In this document: in pieces, positions 46,730-59,211 of the stretch
Layout of the letters: each line of letters starts with the position of its first letter
Position numbering within the stretch: position 1 is the stretch's first letter
NCBI GenBank assembly: GCA_951213105.1
Contig: OX578148.1
Span: 140,882,415-140,946,414, forward strand
Reading direction: 5' to 3'
Length of the DNA: 64,000 bases
From: Amaurobius ferox
Lineage: Eukaryota; Arthropoda; Arachnida; Araneae; Amaurobiidae
The notes under the pieces: model-generated
Database searches by the model: none
Seen by the model: the letters and a program-made list of their open reading frames with translations, nothing else
Told to the model about the DNA's origin: nothing
Position numbers and translations under genes: made by a program

Positions 46730-47093
46730 GTTAGTTGATTTAAAGAATATTATCAAACTCTTCGAATTTGAGTTTTCCACAGTTAGTTGATTTAAAGAAT
46801 TTTATCCAACTTTTCGAATTTGAGTTTTCCACAGTTAGTTGATTTAAAAAACTTTATCCAACTTTCCGAATTTGAGTTTTGCACAGTTAATTGATTTAAA
46901 GAATTTTATCCAAGTTTTCGAATTTGAGTTTTGCACAGTTAGTTGATTTAAAGAATTTTATCCAAGTTTTCGAATTTGAGTTTTCCACAGTTAGTTGATT
47001 TAAAGAATTTTATCCAAGTTTTCGAATTTGAGTTTTCCACAGTTAGTTGATTTAAAGAATTTTATCCAAGTTTTCGAATTTGAGTTTTCCACA
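46730..47093. repeat. 52-bp minisatellite, seven units
   Basis: Units begin GTTAGTTGATTTAAAG at 46730, 46782, 46834, 46886, 46938, 46990 and 47042, with no length variation. The last three are almost identical, while the first four each carry several private changes. 52 is not a multiple of three, so no repeated peptide is implied. Confidence 0.95.
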
Positions 47094-47149
47094 GAAGAGC
47101 GCATTTTAAACATCCTTGAATTCGAATCGAGTGTTTTTAAAGTGACGTT

Positions 47150-47600
47150 GGTGTCTGGGTATGCATTTTCGTGTATGTGTTATTAAAAAGAGATGAGCCA
47201 AACTTTACAAGGTGGTAATACACACCAAACCAAGCATTTTTCGTCTTAGTTATGTACGTTACTGTGTGCCCACGAGTGCGTGAATGCGATATCTCTCGAA
47301 CGAATAGAGAGTATTGAACGAAACTGGGTACGATTATTACAATATTGAAACCTGATTGTTGTATTGAAACCTGTTGTCATTTTGTTAACGTCCTTCTTGT
47401 ACATTTAGTTCGTCCCATTCACGAGAGAAGATGCCTTTTGTAGCAATCTTGTATTTTAACGCCCATCCATTCGACAAAAGTAAATTTATCTGTTTCTTCT
47501 ATCTGTCTGTAAAACATGGTGATAAATTTGGCGTCTTCTTAAAAATGTCATTAAACTGACGAAAATGTTTCAAAATTTGCAGAAATGACACTTGATTACA
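47150..47600 (-). mobile_element. diverged family 1 fragment
   Basis: GCGATATCTCTCGAACGAAT near 47286 (compare the ACGATAACTGACGAACGAAT segment at 57365), TTCGTCCCATTCACGAGAGA at 47408 and a worn GGCGTCTTCTTAAAAATGTC near 47530 follow the family 1 order in reverse orientation. Both termini are missing. Confidence 0.45.
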
Positions 47601-49165
47601 GAAATGATTGTTAAATCGATACGTATTCCATGTCTTGATACGTATTCCATGTCTGTACGTATTCCATGGAAAATGAATTTGATAATTCCCGTCGCTTTGG
47701 GAATATTAATATTCTTGATTCGAAATATTGTGAATTTAAATGGTTTGTGGCTCAGAAATTTAGCTAGTCTGCTAATCAATAAGCTTAATCCTTCAGCTTC
47801 AGAAGAGGGGAATCTTGAATATTCTGATATCACCCATATATTTTTTTATGATATACGAAGAGTTTTGGACATTTAGTATCCAGAATTCTCAGCATAGGCC
47901 GGTTTTAGAGCAAAATCATATTTTTAGAGTGCTCAAAATATCCATATTTTTGCATTCTCGGATCTATATTCTGCAAAAATGTGGGATTCATATATAATCC
48001 ATATAAGGCATGAAGCATAAGCTACAGATTCTTTAGATCCATGGGTACTTGTGGGGTTTATTTCAATAGTGAACCATAACTTAACAACCTAATGTTTTGT
48101 ACCAATGTTTTCAAATTCTCTGTTGGCTTCTCAAGGCTCACATAGAGTTTTAACAATCGATTCGTGCATGCTGTCTGTTTCTGCAATCTGTGGCGGGAAA
48201 TATAATCGTCGTACGATCCTGAAATTGGGTACACAGAGGTACTTGAAGACCCGAATAGATGCACCTCGGCATTTTAATTTCGAATTAGTTTTTAGTTATT
48301 TTATGTTTTAGCCCAATTCACAACGATTTTGGCCGATATTCATATAAATCGATTTCTTTACAACCCCAAATAGTATCACAGAGTTTCCATCTTCACACCC
48401 TCGGAAAGATCGACAAATTCTCTTTCAAACACACTGTGAATGGAATCTGTACGATTATTAGATGATTTTTAGTGAATTCACAGAAAACAATATATACTCT
48501 TCGTGCGCTTTAAACTTCTCCGATTTTTATATTACAATATATAGAAATTGATTGCCATCCATCGTTCAATTTATTTTTTAGCACTTGCTTACAATACCAC
48601 AGATGACTCCAGAAAAAAAAATCATAAATTGATTCGTTGATGAATGATAATTTTTTTTATCGAAAGCATGTCTTTTGCTTGTGATTTTTTGAACGAATCT
48701 CCCAAGCTATCATAAGTCTCTAACACCTTTCCGAGGTCGAAACGGACCGGGAATTGGACGGAAATTGCCATCCTCATTTTGTTACGGGGGAGTGGATATT
48801 TTGGAATGAGCGACAAGGAGTTGCATGTGGATTTCCGAGGCCTTATCACATATTTCATGAGCACTTGAATATACGGTTCATTGTGATTCGCTTTTTTTTT
48901 TTTTTTTTTTTTTTTGCGCGGAGGGTGCATGCGATATGATTCGTGCCCTTTTCAGATAGATGCCATTTAAAATTGTGTTCAAATGTATTATTTAAGCAGC
49001 GGGTGCTTATGAAACTATTTATACGTAGCAGACGCTTATTTAGAACCGGGACAACGTCAGATAATTCTAGTAATACTCTAAATCTTGAATATCAATAACA
49101 CGTATTTTACTATTGGAGTAAATTTCCCCATCGAAAGCTACTTTGCATTTTTGCTTCTGCGGGGG
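47601..49165. other. sequence without recognised genes
   Basis: A short direct duplication of ACGTATTCCATGTCT lies at 47620-47656. A T-run of about 24 lies at 48892-48915. On the minus strand 48640-48795 gives an open stretch beginning MRMAISVQFPVRFDLGKVLE that looks more protein-like than its neighbours, but I recognise no family and no splice context. Confidence 0.4.
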
Positions 49166-49173
49166 GGGGGGGG

Positions 49174-49311
49174 CGCAGATCCCCGATAGTGGGTGATAGG
49201 TTCGAACTCGGAAATTTAGAATGCTGATCACGCGTTATGCCATCAGGCCTAAAAGAATTCTCCGAGGCCGAGGGAATAACCGGCGATGTCTTTTGTAGTA
49301 GTGAGTGACGC
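49174..49311 (-). mobile_element. tRNA-like SINE segment, copy 1 (empty-site paralogue)
   Basis: On the minus strand TGGCATAACGCGTGATC (49243-49227) resembles a Pol III A box and GAGTTCGAACC (49209-49199) a B box, at a tRNA-like distance. The same segment recurs at 49602-49709/52448-52491, where a hAT element has entered. Here the corresponding site GAGGCCGAGGGAATAACC is intact. Calling it a tRNA-derived SINE is inference. Confidence 0.45.
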
Positions 49312-49709
49312 AATGTTGCCCCACACACTCCTCTTCCTGGCGAGAAGCTCAGTCGAATTTTACGGGGCTGGTGGTGGTGGGGGGGGGACCGGACCCCGCC
49401 TCGTGTCACCCAGTCGGTGAGCTGAATTGCTGGGAGGCGTGTCGTACCTCATGGTGCGGTGTCGTGACGTCAGTCGTAGTCAACCAGGAGAGAGGAGAAA
49501 GTGTGCGTCATTAGTAGTGTTGCCATCTCGTGAGAGAGGTGAGATCATTGAAGAGAGAGATGGTTGCATGCTCGTATGTCCATGGTCGCCATTGTGGGGG
49601 AGCCGCAGATCCCCCTCCGATGGTGGGGGATAAGTTCGAACTGAGAACCTTTAGATTGCTGATCCCGCGTTATTCCATTAGGCCTAAAAGAATTCTCGGA
49701 GGCCTAGGC

Positions 49710-52447
49710 TAAGGGTCGGCAACCTATTGAAACGGAAGAGCCAAAAGTTACAATTTACAAAATTTCCCAGTTTTTAAAGAGCCACTAAAAATTTTCGTTC
49801 CAAAATTATAGTATTTGCTTATATATATTTGATTTTTGATTTAAAATAAACGGCTTTAAATACGGAATTTATTCATATAAAAACACAAATATAGATAGTT
49901 ACATCAATGGGAGCATTGGTTTTGCATGCCTTTTGAAAGTTTGAATAAATCTGGCTTATAACTTGTTTTAAGTTTCAAGCACGACTCTAGATTTTTATTT
50001 GTTAGTTGACTTCTAACTTTACTTTTTATTATATTCATGCAAGAGAACGCTTGCTCGCACGAATATGTCGACCGGAAGATCGTCAGCACTCCATATGCCA
50101 ACTTCTTCACCTCACTGTAGCATTCTGGAAGACTATTCCATGCTCCGAATATGAGGGCCTCAACTCGCGGAATTTCTTTTAGAATTTATTTCCACTTGTG
50201 CTGCGCGATGTGCATGCATTTCTGGACCTCCAACGCTTCCAACTTGCTCTTGAGTTCTGTGAACTTGCCACTCTACAAGTCTTTGCTTTTCAAATCTAGC
50301 AATTGCATTTGGAGCGATCCAGCACCAATTCCAAATGGCTCAATGTTGATCTCATTTGTATTTGTGTTGAGAGGATATACTATGAACGCGAGAGTACTTT
50401 TGTTTGTTTTGAATTGCTCGAATCTCTCACCGAATCTATCCTTCATGTTTTTTAAAGCTATGCTGAAGTAATTCGTGTCAATAGTTGCATTGGTCTCATC
50501 GCGATATTGCTTCAGATTTTTAAAATGAAGTAATTTACCGCTCTCCATGTTTTCAACAAAGAGAAGTAATTTTATTCGAAACAAACTATTTCTTCAAGCA
50601 AAGCGTAGGCTGGGTTGCCCTTTCCTTGCAGTTTTAGAATTAGTTCATTTAGTTTCATTGTGGTATCTACTATGAAGTTGAATTTTTGCAGCCATTTGTC
50701 TTCTTCGGGAATGGTCAATGCTTTTTTCATTGAGGAATGTTTTTATTTCACTCAAGCACAAAGCAAAACGTTGTAATACGTTGTCTCTGGAAAGCCATCG
50801 CACTTTATTGTGCAGAAGTAGGTCAGAAAACTGGCTATCTATTTCTTCAAGGAAATATTTAAACTGGCGATGGTAGAGTGCTTTTGCCAAGATGCTGTTA
50901 ATAATCTTAATTACCAAGTTCATGACCTCAACTGTTTCGGCCGGAAATGTTTGGGCACAAAGCGCTTCTTGATGAATTATGCAGCGAAACGTTAGAATTT
51001 CGTCGTTTATTTTTTTCTGAAGAATTGATGTTACCCCTCTATGTATTCCTGTCATACTTCTGGCTCTATAAGTTGCTATAGAAACGATTTTATTTACATC
51101 GATTCCATTGTCTTCCAGGCATTTTTGCGCAGCATTTGCTATATCTTTTCCACGAGTTCGCCCTGAGAGCGGTAGCAATCCTAGCAGTTCTTCTTTTGGA
51201 CCTTGGGACGACATATACCTGACGAAAATGGTAACTTGTGCCGTGCCTTTTATGTCGCAAGACTCATCTATAGCAAGTGATAAGGCAGAAGTAATTTGAA
51301 TGTCTTCCACTTGCATATGTGTTACATTTGAAGACATTTTAGCAGTTCTATATTGTACTGTTTTAGCAGATAATGGCAAATCTTTGGTTTTATTCATGAT
51401 TTCTGCTTTGTTTTTAAAATCACGAAGCAGTTCTTCAGATACATGTATAAAACAATCTTTGACGTACTCACCATCTGTGAATGTTTTTCCTCTTTTTGCA
51501 ATTTCAAATGATACTGCAAAGCATGCCAGATTTACTTTATTGGAAGATTGCACCCAGTTAGCATGGAACTTGACTGTTGTTTTTTTGGAGCTCTTCAACA
51601 GCTTTTTTTCGTGCGTCACCGGTTGGATATTTACCAGCAAACTGGGTATGTTTTGTAGTGAAGTGTCTCTCCAAATTTGACTTTTTATTGTGTGCGAGTT
51701 TTTCGTGGCAAATGAGACAAGTCGGAAGGCCATCTGTGTTGCATATGAATGCAAACGACTCCGTCCAATCCTGATTGAATTCTCGGTTTTCTTCTTCAGT
51801 TCTTCTCTTTTTTTTACCAGATGCCATGCTGGCTGCGGAGCTGAAAAAATGATTTTTTAAATTTTTACTTAGCTATCTAAAACGGCAAACAATTTATTTA
51901 CCATTATTACTTCGTTAACACGATCCTCAGATATGTAATCCAATTCTGTTACTGATTTTATTATATTATACGGTACATACCTTTGAGAAGATAATTCGCT
52001 TCTAAATCGTATTCTTCTTGAAACAACAAGCGAATAGACACGCAAAAACAGAAAGCGATTAAATTTACACACATTCAACGTAACGTCGACCGCGCTATCC
52101 GAGGATGACTGACTGACAACACGTCTAGAGTCTAGACGGTGGCTGTTCGGGTGAGACGGAAATGGAATGCAATTGGCTGAAAGATAAACATGGTCACAAA
52201 GTCTCATCTCTAAGAACAAAACAATAGTTCAAATTTATCTCATTACGGTCATGTTAAGCGTGGTGATTTGTAATTAACGATTATGAAAATAGAAGCTATT
52301 GAGAAATTAGGTATTTAAAAATACATTTTCATATTTTTTAAGGGTTTTGTTAATAAATTATTAATTATTTCGTATGTTACTGGAGAGCCGCAACTTTACA
52401 TCAAAAGAGCCGCATGCGGCTCGCGAGCCGCAGGTTGCCGACCCCTG
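49710..52447 (-). mobile_element. hAT transposon of the GTF2IRD2/ZBED type
   Basis: Ends are TAAGGGTCGGCAACC (left) and, as complement of the right end, CAGGGGTCGGCAACCTGCGG, a Charlie-like hAT terminus. Flanks share a CTAGG core (CCTAGGCT / ACTAGGGA), consistent with an old 8-bp duplication; a paralogous empty site at 49256-49282 confirms the boundaries. It carries a full-length but broken transposase. Just inside the right end there are direct GAGCCGCATGCGGCTC palindromes. Confidence 0.85.
49904..51827 (-). pseudogene. hAT transposase, BED-type, inactivated
   Basis: From the ATG at 51827 the protein starts [20 protein letters not shown], with a BED-like finger (CLICHEKL then HFTTKH). The RNase-H-like core follows ([16 protein letters not shown], first catalytic Asp; [12 protein letters not shown], the conserved Cys-x2-His). 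The insertion-domain part and the C-terminal dimerisation segment (LAYGVLTIFRSTYSCEQAFS ... VRSQLTNKNL) end at 49904. Order and size match GTF2IRD2-like proteins of about 600 residues. Breaks seen: a shift at the A7 run (51580-51586), a shift at the A6 run (50722-50727), a compensating shift near 50570, a TAG at 50273-50275 and a TAA at 50186-50188. The two homopolymer shifts could be sequencing errors; the stops are less likely to be. Confidence 0.85.
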
Positions 52448-52491
52448 ACTAGGGAATAACCAGCGATGTCTTTCGTAGCAGTAAGTGACGC

Positions 52492-53028
52492 CCACACTTC
52501 CAATTTCCCCAGAAATGCTGCTCGTGCCTGAAGTTCGGCCATCTAAATATTGAAATGGATCACACAGTGGCAGTTTATGTCCACATATGTCACATAAGCC
52601 AATGTTTATTTATTAATCGAGTTATTCCCCTTTCGAGTCTGCATTTATGGCTGTCCCATCGTATTGTATAGTACCTTCCCCACACATGCCTTTTTCTTAT
52701 TCCTAATTCCTCCTTCAGAATACCCAGGTTCAAAAACACGTCTGCTCTAGAACTTCCCATGTTTTTCCAATTTCAAAAGTTTTATTTTTTCGACTGCTAA
52801 AATATATTGCCGAAGGACTTTCGAAGTTCTCAAAATCTCAAGGTGACCTTCAATTGTGGATCTGTCAATGACACAAGTTCGATCTCCAACTCTCTTTCTA
52901 ACATCTTTCACCAGAGCAGACGTTATTTTAGCAGCTGCACGATCCGTTCAGCTCGTTCAGCCACGCTCTCTATTATCTTCAGGTACTGTTTTCAAGAGTA
53001 CTCTCATTTCGAAAGTGGGTGGTAAAGG
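52492..53028 (-). other. unassigned coding-like remnant
   Basis: On the minus strand about 60 codons are open between stops near 52940 and 52764, reading AAKITSALVKDVRKRVGDRT, then CVIDRSTIEGHLEILRTSKV. The regular spacing of charged and hydrophobic residues suggests a helical protein remnant. No family recognised; a transposon origin is likely from the surroundings. Confidence 0.3.
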
Positions 53029-53622
53029 CTCGGCCCGGGCCGCTGAATGTTAAGGAAAGTACTCCGAGCCGGGCCGGGCTCGGATCAGGTTGAGCCAGGT
53101 AAAAGTAAACAAAAAAGTTAAAAATAGATGAAAATTCAAATGAACAGAAAAATTTGAAATTTACTTATGGAACAGAATTCTCAAATGGATGAAAGTCTCC
53201 CTGCGCCATGTTAAATAATAAACGTTTGCTCTGTAAGGAGAATGCAGATGGTGTATTAGAAAGGGATACAAAATAATAATAATAATATTAATTTCAGGTA
53301 AGAAATTGAAGACTTATTTATTAGAAGACACTCGAAGTCATAATAAAATTTTGCCACTTTCCACCTGCTGATTTAAATCGTTGTTTGTAATATGTAATAT
53401 AATGTGTGCTTAATTCCTCAAACGCCAAATTATGGTACGACGCAACAGTGTGTTAGCTTTATCTATGGCTTCAACGTATTTAAAAAAAATCGGATATGGA
53501 GTGTTTTTGTGCTGGGTTGGGCTCTGGTGAAATTATTTTGAAAATTTTCCGGGTTCAAATCTTAATATTTTCGAGCCGGGACGGATAAACATTTTAAAAT
53601 GAGGCCCGCGCAGGCCCCCAGT
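53029..53622. mobile_element. GC-ended non-autonomous element (tentative)
   Basis: AT-rich DNA is bracketed by CTCGGCCCGGGCCGC, CCGAGCCGGGCCGGGCTCGG on the left and CGAGCCGGGACGG, GAGGCCCGCGCAGGCCCCC on the right. Such GGCCCGGGCC-type ends occur in some hAT-like arthropod elements. I could not establish a target duplication. Confidence 0.35.
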
Positions 53623-55899
53623 TTTAGGCACATATTTAGATGTGCAAAGTCGTTCTAAAATATTCACACTAAAGTTATTATCACTTGAGTTATCAGTAAT
53701 ACCAATAGATTAATTTCTAGCTATTTGTTCTGGTGCCTGTTTGCTTGTTTTACCCATATATTTAGATTGTGATTTTGTTGCTTTTTAAATATGTTTTCTC
53801 TTTCTTTTCAAGTGAAAATGTAATTTTTACGTCGACATTCCCAATAACCCCACTTCTTCCTCTTCTTTGATCTCTAAGAAATTCTGTGTCCCTTTATGAT
53901 TTAATATAGTTATCCGAAAGAAATTCCACACCGAAAGAAAGGATAGACGGATTATGGTTCGAATGAAAGTCTTTTCCCATAATGCTTCACCTTTTGATAT
54001 AACTAATCGGGTTATTTCAGCGGATCTTTCCCTTGAAGGTCTTTCACGCCCTTGAATATAGTACTTAATGTCATAACATACTATTGGCAATACTCGAGCA
54101 TATAAATCGCCTCCATTTTCAAACACAGTTCGCAGAACTTCCAACTCGTTTTATCCGGGCGTGCTGCCCTATTTGGTGGGCAACGCAAAATGAAGGAAAC
54201 TGAACATAATTCTATTTCAAAAATCTTTTTAAAGTAAAATGTCCATAATACATTAAAATCTCTTAAGCGAGCGTTATTTACCAATCGTATCACAGAGGAG
54301 GAATCTGAACTGAATCTTTTGCAAACTGAGAATCCTTCGCAAACAAATGCCTGGCACGCTGTCCTGGTCATTCCTACACCCTGTATAAGTTGCTATAGGC
54401 AAAAATATCTCTTGCTGTTATCGTTTAAATACCTAATGTATACAGCAAATGGACATATATTTTAAAAAATACATCCAATGGGATTCCCAGTCCCGCAAGC
54501 TACCTGGATTGATACATTCTTAAAAGCGTTTACAATGTTCTCAACATACATAGCCCCTTGAAAGTGACCGCAGAAGAAATACTACAAGACGAAATGTCCC
54601 TACCTATTGCCTCCGGATGAAAGGAACTAACTCATTGCTGCATCCATTAGATCATACGTAAGGGTTATTGTAATTTTTCGCTCTGAAAATTTAGTTATAA
54701 GTTTTACATGTAGATGGCGCCCCTATTCAAATCTCTAAATTCTAAGCAAGTTTATTGGAATACTTGTATTTTCTATACAGGGTGTTTAGGAAAGTCTGTA
54801 TTAGGGAAATTTTTTCGTGAATAAAGAGTTATATTTCTCTTTTTAACGAAGTTGCATAGGAAACTCCTATGGCGCAATACGTCGAGACCACTTTCGGGGG
54901 ACTGACCCCCTCCCCTTTTTATGGGAGCTCCCTTTTAGAGGTAGAGAAAAAAAGTTAGAGCATTGATAAATGAGTATAAAAATGTGTTTGTATGACAGGA
55001 AAAAGCGAAGAACCCCCTCTCAAAACTAGGGAATAGACTAGGGAATGTTCTTTCAACCTCAGATTAGTTTACTTATTTTTTGGGCTTCGATGTTTACCGA
55101 CACATCGTCCGTCCAAATATACAGTGAGTATTCAAACTCAATTCACTAAATTGTTTGTTATACAATGGTCGCTAGACGATTTCGCAGTCTAAGGAATCGC
55201 GTGCTTTCAAAAATATTTTTGGGATTATTATTTGCAGGTGACCTCTTGACCCACTCTAAAATAATCCGTCTAATAACAAGGCAAAAAGAGGGACTGTTCT
55301 TTTACGCATTGCCATCTAACTTTTCGAGTCTGATATTTTTTTCAAAGTTTCGAGGTGTCGAAAACCCAGATCACTCGGCTTACCCTAGGGTTCGAGCAGC
55401 AGTTTGAGGTGTGTACTTCCCATATTTTTCTCAACTAATCACATACTCTTGCATTATGTGTTTCTCACCTACGCAGATATGAAAATTTCTCTGTACCCGT
55501 CCTTATACTTTTCTAAATGGCTGATGGTCGAAAAGGATACTTTACTCACAACTCATGCAAATTGCTTCCTCCCTGAAACGTACGTGTGGTCAGGGTGTCA
55601 TCTCCGGCCGTTATTCTCTCCATTTTATGAGACACATTTCTTTAACATGGTATCAAGGGCTTTCTTTCCTATAAGGGACGTCTATACAACCTTAAAGTTT
55701 GTTTGCCCCTGTCTCCGTTAAAATATGTGTTGGTCTGAAAGAAACACTTCCTAAACACTTGTACCCAACCTAAAAACTTGTTTTGACTTTGGTACATGCC
55801 TTTAGAATATATAAGAAAAGATATCGCCTGTGTATTTTTCAGAAAATCTGGAATGGCGATTTTGGACGTCATGACACAATTATTTCCTAATAAAAAATG
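53623..55899. other. sequence without recognised genes
   Basis: CTACACCCTGTATAA (54374-54388) and TATACAGGGTGTTTAGG (54776-54792) are inverted copies of a motif common at ends of small DNA elements, which may mark an element of about 410 bp. Open frames on the minus strand at 53827-54371 and on the plus strand at 55165-55721 show no motif I recognise. Confidence 0.35.
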
Positions 55900-55917
55900 T
55901 CACAAGAAATGATTATT

Positions 55918-56130
55918 GACGTAACACTATTGAAGATTTTGATTTTCGGGTGCAGTTTTCAAAATTTCATTCGAAAATTTGGGGATGTTCCGAACATCCT
56001 ATTGCTTTTAAAGTCAATAGGCTTCCAGTATTCACTGACCGTAATGTCTGTATTCAGTTTTATTGGGTGCATTTCGCTCCATTCGTTGGTGAGATATCGT
56101 GTCCACAAACTCGAGGGGACACACACAACA
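55918..56130 (+). mobile_element. family 1 fragment
   Basis: TTTCAAAATTTCATTCGAAAATTTGGGGA and the following GGCTTCCAGTATTCAC, CCATTCGTTGGTGAGATATCGT match the 3' third of family 1. No hairpin. Confidence 0.55.
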
Positions 56131-56778
56131 GAGTTGGACAAAAATGTATTTTCGATAGCAAATACATAGGTTTTGGGTCAGAAAATACAAAATACAAAAC
56201 ACTTCTTAAATTAAAAAAATTCCATATACAAAATACATGTATTTTCAAAATACATTTAAAATACAAAATACATTTAAAAAGAAAACTAACGTTACTGGAT
56301 TGAATTTTTAATGCAAAGCAACAACATTTATCCATACATTTTATTGGAAATAAACAAACCTTATATTTGTTAAATATTAACTTTGGCTTTTAAAAATTAT
56401 TAGAATAGATTGCGTTGACGATTGTTACGCCCATACCGTGTTAGATATATATCTCATAATACCATAAATTCTTCATTATGTTAAGAAAGATCTTAAATGG
56501 CACATTGGGCTGAAAAAACAACAACAAAGAACTAACTCATCAGAAAAAAAAATATTCGATTTTAACATCTTTTGTTGCAATTTATAAATTGATTTAGCTA
56601 CACTAAATCATTAGTCATTACCATAGAAATCTAAGCAAAAAATAAATATTTTATGCTTAGACATGTAATATATGTTAATTAATAATTAAAAAAATCAGTT
56701 CTTGACACATTTTATATGATACAGATTTTGTAAATCTTTACATCTGAAGAGTAAAATATGTCACTTAAAGGGTTAAAG
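56131..56778. other. sequence without recognised genes
   Basis: Repeated AAAATACA words at 56180-56285; otherwise AT-rich without recognised content. Confidence 0.45.
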
Positions 56779-57140
56779 CAGCGATTCCCAACCTTTTTTT
56801 TATTAGGAGGAACCCTTAAAATATTAAGTAAAATATCGTGGGACCCCTACTTGGCTGACACGTATTTGGTTTCATAGTGATAAATTACAAAATAGTCGTG
56901 TAAAGCAGTTGAGTTCGTGAATAAAAACTAACTCATACTTTTGAATAAAATATTTCAAGTGTATCGTTTTTTTCCTATTTATTAAATATTGTTAATAAAA
57001 AAGTTGTTAATAATTATGATATACTGGTTACAAACTAACTTTGTGTATATACATTGTAATGATTTTGTTTCAATAATTGATTTTCAAAAAATTAATACAA
57101 AACAAGTTACATTTAAGTGTTTTCTGATGCATGCTCATTT
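56779..57140. mobile_element. hAT-like terminal fragment
   Basis: CAGCGATTCCCAACCTTTTT at 56779 and the following GGAACCC/GGGACCCC block are typical of hAT ends (CAGTGGTTCCCAACC). The other end is not found before the family 1 hairpin at 57141. Confidence 0.45.
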
Positions 57141-58122
57141 TTACTTTCCTTATATACATAATGTATATGGAAAGTATTGTGACGGGGTCGAAAATTCGAA
57201 TTCGAGTTTTCGATGGGAGAGCATGTTTCAAGCATCCCTGATCACGAATCAAGCATTTTTGAAGTGATGTCTGTGTGTGTGTCTGTGTGTGTGAAAGTAT
57301 GTGTGCGTGTGTGTGTGTGAAAGTATGTGTGCGTGTGTGTGTGTGTGTCAGTGAGTCTGTGGAGACGATAACTGACGAACGAATGGACCGATTCGAACGA
57401 AATTTGGTACAAAAATCACAATGCGTAAACACTGGAAGCCTATTGTATTTATACGCAATCGAATGTTCAGAACCCCCCTAAATTTTCGAGTAAAATTTTG
57501 AAAAAATCATCAAAAAATCAAAACCGCTAATAAAGTTACGCAAATAGACATTTCTTACGTAATTTTTCATTAGAAAACGATTGACATAAATTTTAGAACG
57601 CTAATATGAACCGTTCTCGAGATATTGCACATTTTTCAAAAAAATTATCAATAAGTCATATAAAATAAAAAAAAAATACTTCCTATTGAGAAACATGTTC
57701 ACTTTTCATATGTAACACCATGCGATAAATTGGGTGACATCATTCTTGTGGATCTAGCTCGTTCCATTCATGAAAAAAGATACTTTGAGTAATACTTTTG
57801 TATTTGAACGGCAATAGTCATTTATCTGCTGTAAGAATAACTTACTTCTTCGTCCATAACGCTTGGTGAGATTTTGGCGACGAACTTGGTTGAATGTCGC
57901 CAACTTGGCGACTGTTTAAATGTTGCTACATTAACGAAAAACTCGTCAAATGGATAAAAATGACGCTAAATCAATGACGACTCATTGATGATGACGACAT
58001 GGAAAATGACGACTCATTGACGAAAATTCAATATCTTGGAAAGAATATTATTAACTACTATAAAAATAATCTATTTTTAACACTTTACAACAAAGTTGAA
58101 AAGTGTTTATGACTTTGTTCAT

Positions 58123-58176
<54 letters not shown>

Positions 58177-59139
58177 CGTTAGCACGATAACTGCCGTAAA
58201 AATGACTTAATCAAAATGAAATTTTAGTATGATGTTCAGACGGTCTATAGGACCTATGGGAATATAAATGAATAATATCACCCAATTAGTTTTGGATTGA
58301 ACCCGGGTTAAAAAATGGAATACATTGAGCCCTATGGGACCTAATTTTTCAAGCATTTTTTAAGCGGATTTTAAATTCCCAAATTACTTCGAAAATTTTA
58401 GGCAATATTCAAATTGTTCCATAAAATATATAACAAACAGCAAAATATGTAGAATGAGTTGTATTAGAATCGCTGTAATTCTTTAACACAAAATCATTTA
58501 GTCCATGGAGTCTGCTTAGCTGATATGAATGAAATATTCATTGATGTTAGAAAGAGAAGGACGATATTTTTCGATGAAGTTTTGCGCATTGAGTTTACTT
58601 TCTTGTAGCTCAATGGTCTTAATTTTTTAATAAAATAAATTATTATAGTATTGTGATGAATGACATGAATGGGGGAATTATTTATGAATGAAATGTTGCT
58701 TTTATAGAGAGAGCCATGCGTGTTATTTTTTTATGACGTCATTTGAATGAATTTCAGTTGTTTTCGATGATGTTTTCAAATATAATAAATTATCGTAGTA
58801 TTATGATAATTCTTAAATTATTACCGAGGAATGTATCACATTTTAGAGATGTTTAAACCAGGCAATTTATACTTTAATGCCGTCATTTGAATGAAGTTAA
58901 TTTTTTTCGATGAAGGTTTAAGGTGTCAAATATAATAAATTAATGTAGTATTGTGATAAGTTTTAAAGTATTACCGAGGAATGTATTGCATTTTAGACAT
59001 GTTTAAATAAAATTGCATTGAAGTTGGAAAGTGTTTCATAATCAATGCTTTAAGCATGATTGATCTTTCTTGTTTTTTAATGTAAAAGTAGTAAATTCAT
59101 TGCATTATATAAGGAAAGTCATGTGCTGCCCACATTAGA
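57141..59139 (-). mobile_element. family 1 element carrying an inserted family 3 element
   Basis: The terminal hairpin is at 57141-57176 (TTACTTTCCTTATATACATA / TATGGAAAGTA). The GTGTGT-rich microsatellite (57271-57348), GAACCGTTCTCGAGATATTG, GGCGA module (57870-57960) and a 5' end ATGTGGGCAGCACATGACTT (complement of 59112-59135) follow in family order. It is interrupted by a family 3 element at 58081-59073; removing it joins CTATTTTTAA to TGTAAAAGTAGTAAATTC. Confidence 0.75.
58081..59073 (+). mobile_element. family 3 element inserted in family 1
   Basis: It begins CACTTTACAACAAAGTTGAA, ends AAGCATGATTGATCTTTCTT plus GT, and is flanked on both sides by TTTTTAA (58074-58080 and 59074-59080), containing the TTAA target. 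Both ends can fold: AACACTTT/AAAGTGTT on the left and ATCAATGCTT/AAGCATGATTGAT on the right. It matches the copy at 6836-8146 except for one internal deletion at ATATATAAC/AAACAGCAA. Confidence 0.8.
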
Positions 59140-59211
59140 TTTTCTTCTGATGTAATTAAGCAAAATGCATTTTAATTGGTTTGACATTTTTCCTTATTGT
59201 TTGATTTTTAA

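Larger units (their letters stand above)
49602..52491 (-). mobile_element. tRNA-like SINE segment, copy 2, split by hAT
   Basis: The two parts are 49602-49709 and 52448-52491. The A-box-like TGGAATAACGCGGGATC and B-box-like CAGTTCGAACTTATC correspond to copy 1. The hAT element at 49710-52447 separates GGAGGCCTAGG from ACTAGGGAATAACC. Confidence 0.45.
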
